64,000 nt of DNA from Terfezia claveryi. Lineage: Eukaryota > Ascomycota > Pezizomycetes > Pezizales > Pezizaceae. The position numbers and the translations under genes are program-made. The stretch covers positions 1-64,000 of the forward strand of contig WHUX01000026.1 of NCBI GenBank assembly GCA_015179025.1, written 5' to 3'. The notes beneath the pieces were generated by a model that had not been told where the DNA came from, did not search any database, and saw only the letters and a program-made list of their open reading frames with translations. Numbering within the stretch: the first letter of the stretch is position 1; each line of letters starts with the position of its first letter. Of the stretch, positions 59,738-64,000 are shown one piece after another.

Positions 59738-59979
59738 GGATTTTTCTTTTTTTCCTATTATTAGGCATTAGGTTTTTTGAATTATCTTTACGTTTTTGTT
59801 TTACCTGTATTTCTTATGCCATATTGTCCCAGGGGTGCAAGAGACGTACGCAGCTATGTTTTGGCTGTCGTATATGAGGACTGGTCCTCAAGCCCCATCC
59901 ATTGTTGTTAGTAGCAATAATGATTCTGATTGCATGATCAATTAGGTTCTTGCGGACAAGAACCTTAAGGGGGAGGCAC
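59738..59979 (+). promoter_or_regulatory. 3' untranslated region, hairpin and polypurine tract of element D
   Basis: The stem AGGTTCTTG / CAAGAACCT lies at 59944-59952 and 59957-59965 with loop CGGA, followed by TTAAGGGGGAGGCAC. One G is missing from the tract compared with A and B. Confidence 0.75.
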
Positions 59980-61431
59980 TGTCACGGGTGACATCCAGCC
60001 CTACCAAAGGTACTTGGGCCCTTATAGAACGACCCTAGAATCTATATGACTCTAGGTACACTCTTAGCAGTGTGGTGCAAACGTTTCTAATACTTATCTA
60101 TAAGAGTTAAGTATATGAAACGGGTATGAACCTCGGAGTGGTTTATAATCATCCTAGATGGTTAAGACCCTTATGGAACGTCCATAGACCCTTGAGGGAG
60201 CTACGGTTTAAGTTTCATAAGTATCCGATTAATGGTTCAATAGTTATACCCAGATCAATATGCTGGCTATATGCATACATATACTAGCTATTAGCTGTTA
60301 CCCTGAAGTCTTGGCGTTACCCTGAATTTAATTATTACCCTGAACTGAAGGAAAATAATTCGGTAAAAATAACTAAAAAAATGAAGGACCGAGGGCGCAC
60401 TTTAGACCAAAGTGCGTCCGGTGACACTATAAGGGAGTGCGCCCAGGACAGAGGCCAAAGGTAGGGCCAAAACATAAAGTTCTCCGAATTTAATGTTTCA
60501 AGGTTCTATCTAGGCCTACTCTTCGTCCTGATTCCATTTCTGCAATCCTTTTTATGATCGGAGTTAAACTCATGGAGATATAAGACTTTTAATATGGTCA
60601 TATAGGTCCACGAGGAGGTTTACTTATTATTGGTAATAACTCATGAATAATTTGGGTATCGAGATAAACTAAGATTCTATAATCTTCTATGCGTTGATAC
60701 CTTTCCAATGGTAATCTACTTGTGACCCACGGTTCTCTATTCATAGAGTTATGTGCAGTTGAAAATTATTTTCAATGGACACTAGACACTATTAAGTGAA
60801 TATTGCCGGAAACATAATTAGATGCCTTCGGATATTGTCGGATGGTAATTCGATAGTATCGGGATTGGTAACGTATCTGAAATTGAATTTAGTTGTCTCG
60901 GATAAGAATTCTTTAATGGGATAAGCGAGCTATAAGCGAAGTACGTATAACATGCAGACATGGAATATTCTCTATGTTCGGGTTAGTAACCTGTGACAAC
61001 GAGTGCAGATAGCAACTGCATTAACAAAGGTGTGGATGGCATAACACTTAGGAAGAAATTCCAAGGTGACAGGTAGGCCCGCGTTTTATAAAATATTTTT
61101 ATCATAAGAATATCTACAAACACCGGGGATATAAATAGTGCAAGTAGTTCCGGTTGAATTCATTCTACCACCAGCGAGTATTCGAAAGCAAGAGCACCTT
61201 GAGTACACGAAGCCTACAAAGTTCTAAGTCTTAAGTTAACTTTACGTTCAAGCGACATAGGATTTATTTTGTGTTGCGAAATAAGATCCGTCATGAGGGA
61301 CTATCGTTGGATTGAACTTTACTGCTATAGGATTGATATTCTGTGTTGCGGAATAGATATCATTGCGGCAGCAAATTACGGCCATCCTAATAGTTGCAAG
61401 AGCGCTATCAGTCAATAGGGCCCCCATGACA
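59980..61431 (+). repeat. 3' LTR of element D
   Basis: It is 1452 bp, beginning TGTCACGGGTGAC (one G missing) and ending CCCCCATGACA, followed by GTCAC. Its U3 variants match the 5' LTR of D. One-base losses occur near 60643, 60863, 60963 and 61125. Confidence 0.93.
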
Positions 61432-64000
61432 GTCACTCACTGTTTTCTTGGAATGCTGTTTGATCTCGACTTTCCACTTTTTCTATAGACTCTGGGTTTC
61501 ATATTACGAAGAAAGGCAATGATTCTGTGTTATTTATGATAGAATTTATTGGAAGTCTCCCATTTATTATTGAGTCGAATGAAAAGGCATTGGTTTCCTC
61601 ATCTTGAAAAACTATGGATCACTAGCATCAGTCATTCGGTCATTAAGCCATTACTGTCCTCAAGCATAAAGAACTCTACTCTAATGGTGATATTCTTCCA
61701 ACACCCCCTGATGACTATCATTGTGAGCTATGCATACTTGCCAAATCTACTCACTCTGTCCCTAAGTCTACAACATCTCATGCCTCTAATATTCTCGAAC
61801 TTATTCACTCAGATCTTAGCGGTAAACTTCCCACACCCTCTTTTGGTGGAGCAAGCTACTTTATCACACTCATTGATGACTACTCTCGTGCTTCTTGGGT
61901 CTACTTCCTTAAATAGAAATCTGACTCAACTAAATCAATCCAAGACTTTGTTACCTTAGTTGAAAAGCAAACATCACACCATGTTAAACGATTTCGTACT
62001 GATAATGGTGGAGAGTATGTTAACAAAGATCTCGAACAGTTCTTTAAGTCAAAAAGCATTGTATATGAACTAACGCCCCCATACTCTTATGAATCTAATG
62101 GTGTAGCTGAACACTTCAACCGAACTATATAGAACATGATGAAGGCTATGTTGATGAATATGGACAAAAGATTCTGGGCTGAAGCATACTCAACTTCGAC
62201 CTACCTCCGAAATCGGTCACCTCATAGTGCTGTCAAAGGGAAGACTCCCTACAAGGTTTTTCACGGCAATAAACCTACCATCTCTCACCTTTAACCCTTT
62301 GGCAAGGAATGTTATATACACATACTTGAGGAACGACGACCTGCAGGCAGTAAACTCCTACCACGGGCTGAGAAATTGGTTATACTAATAGCACAGCTAT
62401 CTATAAGGTCCATGTATGTTCTAGAAAGCATACTTATATAGTTCGAGCACAAGATGTCATTTTCGGACTGAGTACAACTCCAGAAGGGGTACCTCCACCT
62501 ACATCTAACTCAACTAATCTGTTATGGTTACCAACTATGAATACTACTTCTTCTCCTGCTTCTCGACTTGAAGTAATCCCATATACTAGCTCAGAATTCC
62601 CAAACGAATATCTCTGGCAATAATGGTGTATATGAAATCCAAAACAAGTAGAAGAATGGTATATTAAGGGACACCCACTTGTACATAAAGCATGGTTCCC
62701 TAGTATGACTCTTTCCCATCCAATTGAAACAACATCAGACACAACTACTTCCTCACCACCTATTTCTCCAACATCAACTGCAATGTTACCTTCTCCTCCA
62801 CCAGCCCTTAGACCTATTTCCAAACCAACTCCACAAGTTCACTTACCTCCTCCACCTCAGAACTGAGATGAATACTCACCACTTACTTCTATACCTCAAG
62901 ACTTCTGACAATCTTTACCCGATAACTCCAATGATGGAAACTTCACCTGAATCGTTAGTGGAAAAATAGTTAGACCTACAACCATTACTAAGGCAGGTCG
63001 AGCTGTTTTTAAACCAATCAAATTCGGAACTGCACAAGCTCCTATTGTTCCTATCATTGGTACAAAGATACAGTTTGATGGTCGTTCTAGATTAATCGGA
63101 GACTCACCTGAAGTCTTTGATAAGGATAACAAAGAAGATAAAGTATTGATAACTTTAGTCTTACATCATGATGATGAACCTCAAACCTTTAAACAGGCTG
63201 TTAATTCACCTGATGAAGAAAAATGAAGAAAGACTATGAACGATAAGTTGGAAGCTATAAAGGATCAAGATGTTTGGAAAGTGGTTTCAACACTATATGA
63301 TAGGAATATTATTGGAACCAAGTGGGTATTTAAGATTAAGTGAGATGCTAATAGGAATATCGATCAGTACAAAGCTCATCTAGTTGCTCAAAGTTTCTCT
63401 CAACAACCTGGCACAGACTTCAATGAAATCTTTTCTCCTGTTGTCCGATATGACTCTTTTCGCCTTCTTATCCCTTTATCTGCCCACTTTCAATGGGAAC
63501 CTCAACAAATGGATATCAAAGCAGCCTTTCTTTACGGCTCTTTGAATGAAATTATCTACATGCAACTCCCAGAAGGCACCCGGATTGACAGCATGTGTAC
63601 TAAACTTAACCGATTCATTTATGGATTAAAGCAGTCTCCTCGTCAGTAGTATGGCCGATTAACATCTTTCCTCCTAACAATAAGTTTCTCTGCTTGTGCC
63701 TTTGACCCCTGCGTCTTCGTCCATAAGTCTGGGACAATCATACTCACCCTTTATGTTGACGATATTACTTTATTCAGATATAAAGACTCAGCTATTATAA
63801 AGTCTACCAAACAGTTACTCAAACGAGAGTTTAAGTTAACTGATATGGGTAACTTAAATTGGCTTCTAGGAATTCGAATCGAGTACACTAAGTACATTAT
63901 CACACTATCCCAATTCTCCTATATTAACAAGATCCTCGAATGTTTCGGTATGATGGACTGCAATCCCATCATTCTTTCTCTTGACTCGAACCACATTCTT
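61432..64000 (+). pseudogene. pol: Copia Pol (integrase and RT, runs off the window)
   Basis: It continues the protease/pre-integrase region (HCELCILAKSTHSVPKS, about 61722). The integrase core has Asp in LIHSDLSG (about 61810), Asp in RTDNGGEYV (about 62000) and Glu in SNGVAEHFNR (about 62105). A Pro/Ser/Thr-rich tether follows (62480-62950). RT begins with WKVVSTLYDRNIIGTKWVFK near 63280 and has YVDD near 63750. Stops near 61915, 62130, 62294, 63341 and 63648, with frameshifts between, show it is dead. Confidence 0.9.

Larger units (their letters stand above)
36365..61431 (+). mobile_element. Gypsy chromovirus element D (inside Copia)
   Basis: It is of the A/B family. GTCAC lies before (36360-36364) and after (61432-61436). 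Without element E it is about 9.2 kb. The two LTRs belong to the same subfamily (GCTGGCTATAT.CATACATA variants). The RT region is well preserved, whereas many one-base deletions break the rest of Pol after 56000. Confidence 0.95.
34026..64000 (+). mobile_element. Ty1/Copia element (outer element of nest 2, right end outside window)
   Basis: The visible parts are 34026-36364 and 61432-64000. The order is LTR, primer site, Gag (UBN2-type), protease remnant, integrase, RT, which is the Copia order (integrase before RT). Element D with its nested content interrupts it at GTCAC. Stops and frameshifts are spread through all parts. RNase H and the 3' LTR should lie beyond 64000. Confidence 0.9.

Noticed and set aside
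61549..61959. Independent 136-codon gene
   Set aside because: It is an out-of-frame reading over the Copia pre-integrase and integrase region, whose true frame shows the catalytic motifs.

Overview
The window reads as repeat-rich DNA from a filamentous fungus. Evidence: Ty3/Gypsy chromoviruses with a C-terminal chromodomain, a Ty1/Copia element, a short fungal-type GT..AG intron near the left edge, and nonsense codons that look like C-to-T or G-to-A transitions (CAG to TAG, CGA to TGA, TGG to TAG or TGA), as expected from RIP or deamination of methylated cytosine. I cannot name the species or choose firmly between Ascomycota and Basidiomycota. No intact single-copy host gene, rRNA, tRNA or CRISPR array was recognised.

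Nearly everything from about 1.66 kb onward is mobile DNA, arranged as two deep nests. Each insertion was delimited by its terminal repeats and its target-site duplication (TSD). Nest 1 (4132-34025) starts from an AT-rich locus with an old reading frame. A 248-bp foldback MITE sits in that frame (TSD CA). Gypsy element A sits in the MITE (TSD ACACC). A contains a second MITE in pol (TSD TC) and element B of its own family (12578-30482, TSD CCTAT). B contains element C of another Gypsy family (17169-25842, TSD AGTTG), whose 3' LTR carries a third MITE (TSD TG). Nest 2 (34026-64000) starts from a Copia element that runs off the right edge. Gypsy element D (36365-61431, TSD GTCAC) interrupts its protease region. 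D is interrupted by minus-strand element E of the same family (40126-55995, TSD TTCTG). E is interrupted by minus-strand element F of a third Gypsy family (41637-48298, TSD ATGCA). A truncated minus-strand relative, Z (1660-4131), lies at the left.

A, B, D, E and Z form one family of about 9.2 kb with LTRs of about 1.46 kb starting TGTCACGGGG. Its order is Gag (coiled coil, polyproline stretch, CCHC knuckle), a conserved in-frame UAG, then Pol (protease, RT, RNase H, integrase, chromodomain), a hairpin and a polypurine tract. All copies carry stops or frameshifts. F is the best preserved element: a gag ORF, a G-GGA-AAA slippery site, and one pol frame with only two nonsense codons, although its integrase has lost one catalytic Asp. 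C has an unusual second CCHC knuckle between RNase H and integrase.

Points most worth following up are the UAG shared at the gag/pol border of four copies, the small MITE family with empty sites visible in the same window, the mosaic and rearranged 5' end of element A, the extra zinc knuckle in element C, and U3 minisatellites that make F's two LTRs differ by exactly one unit.
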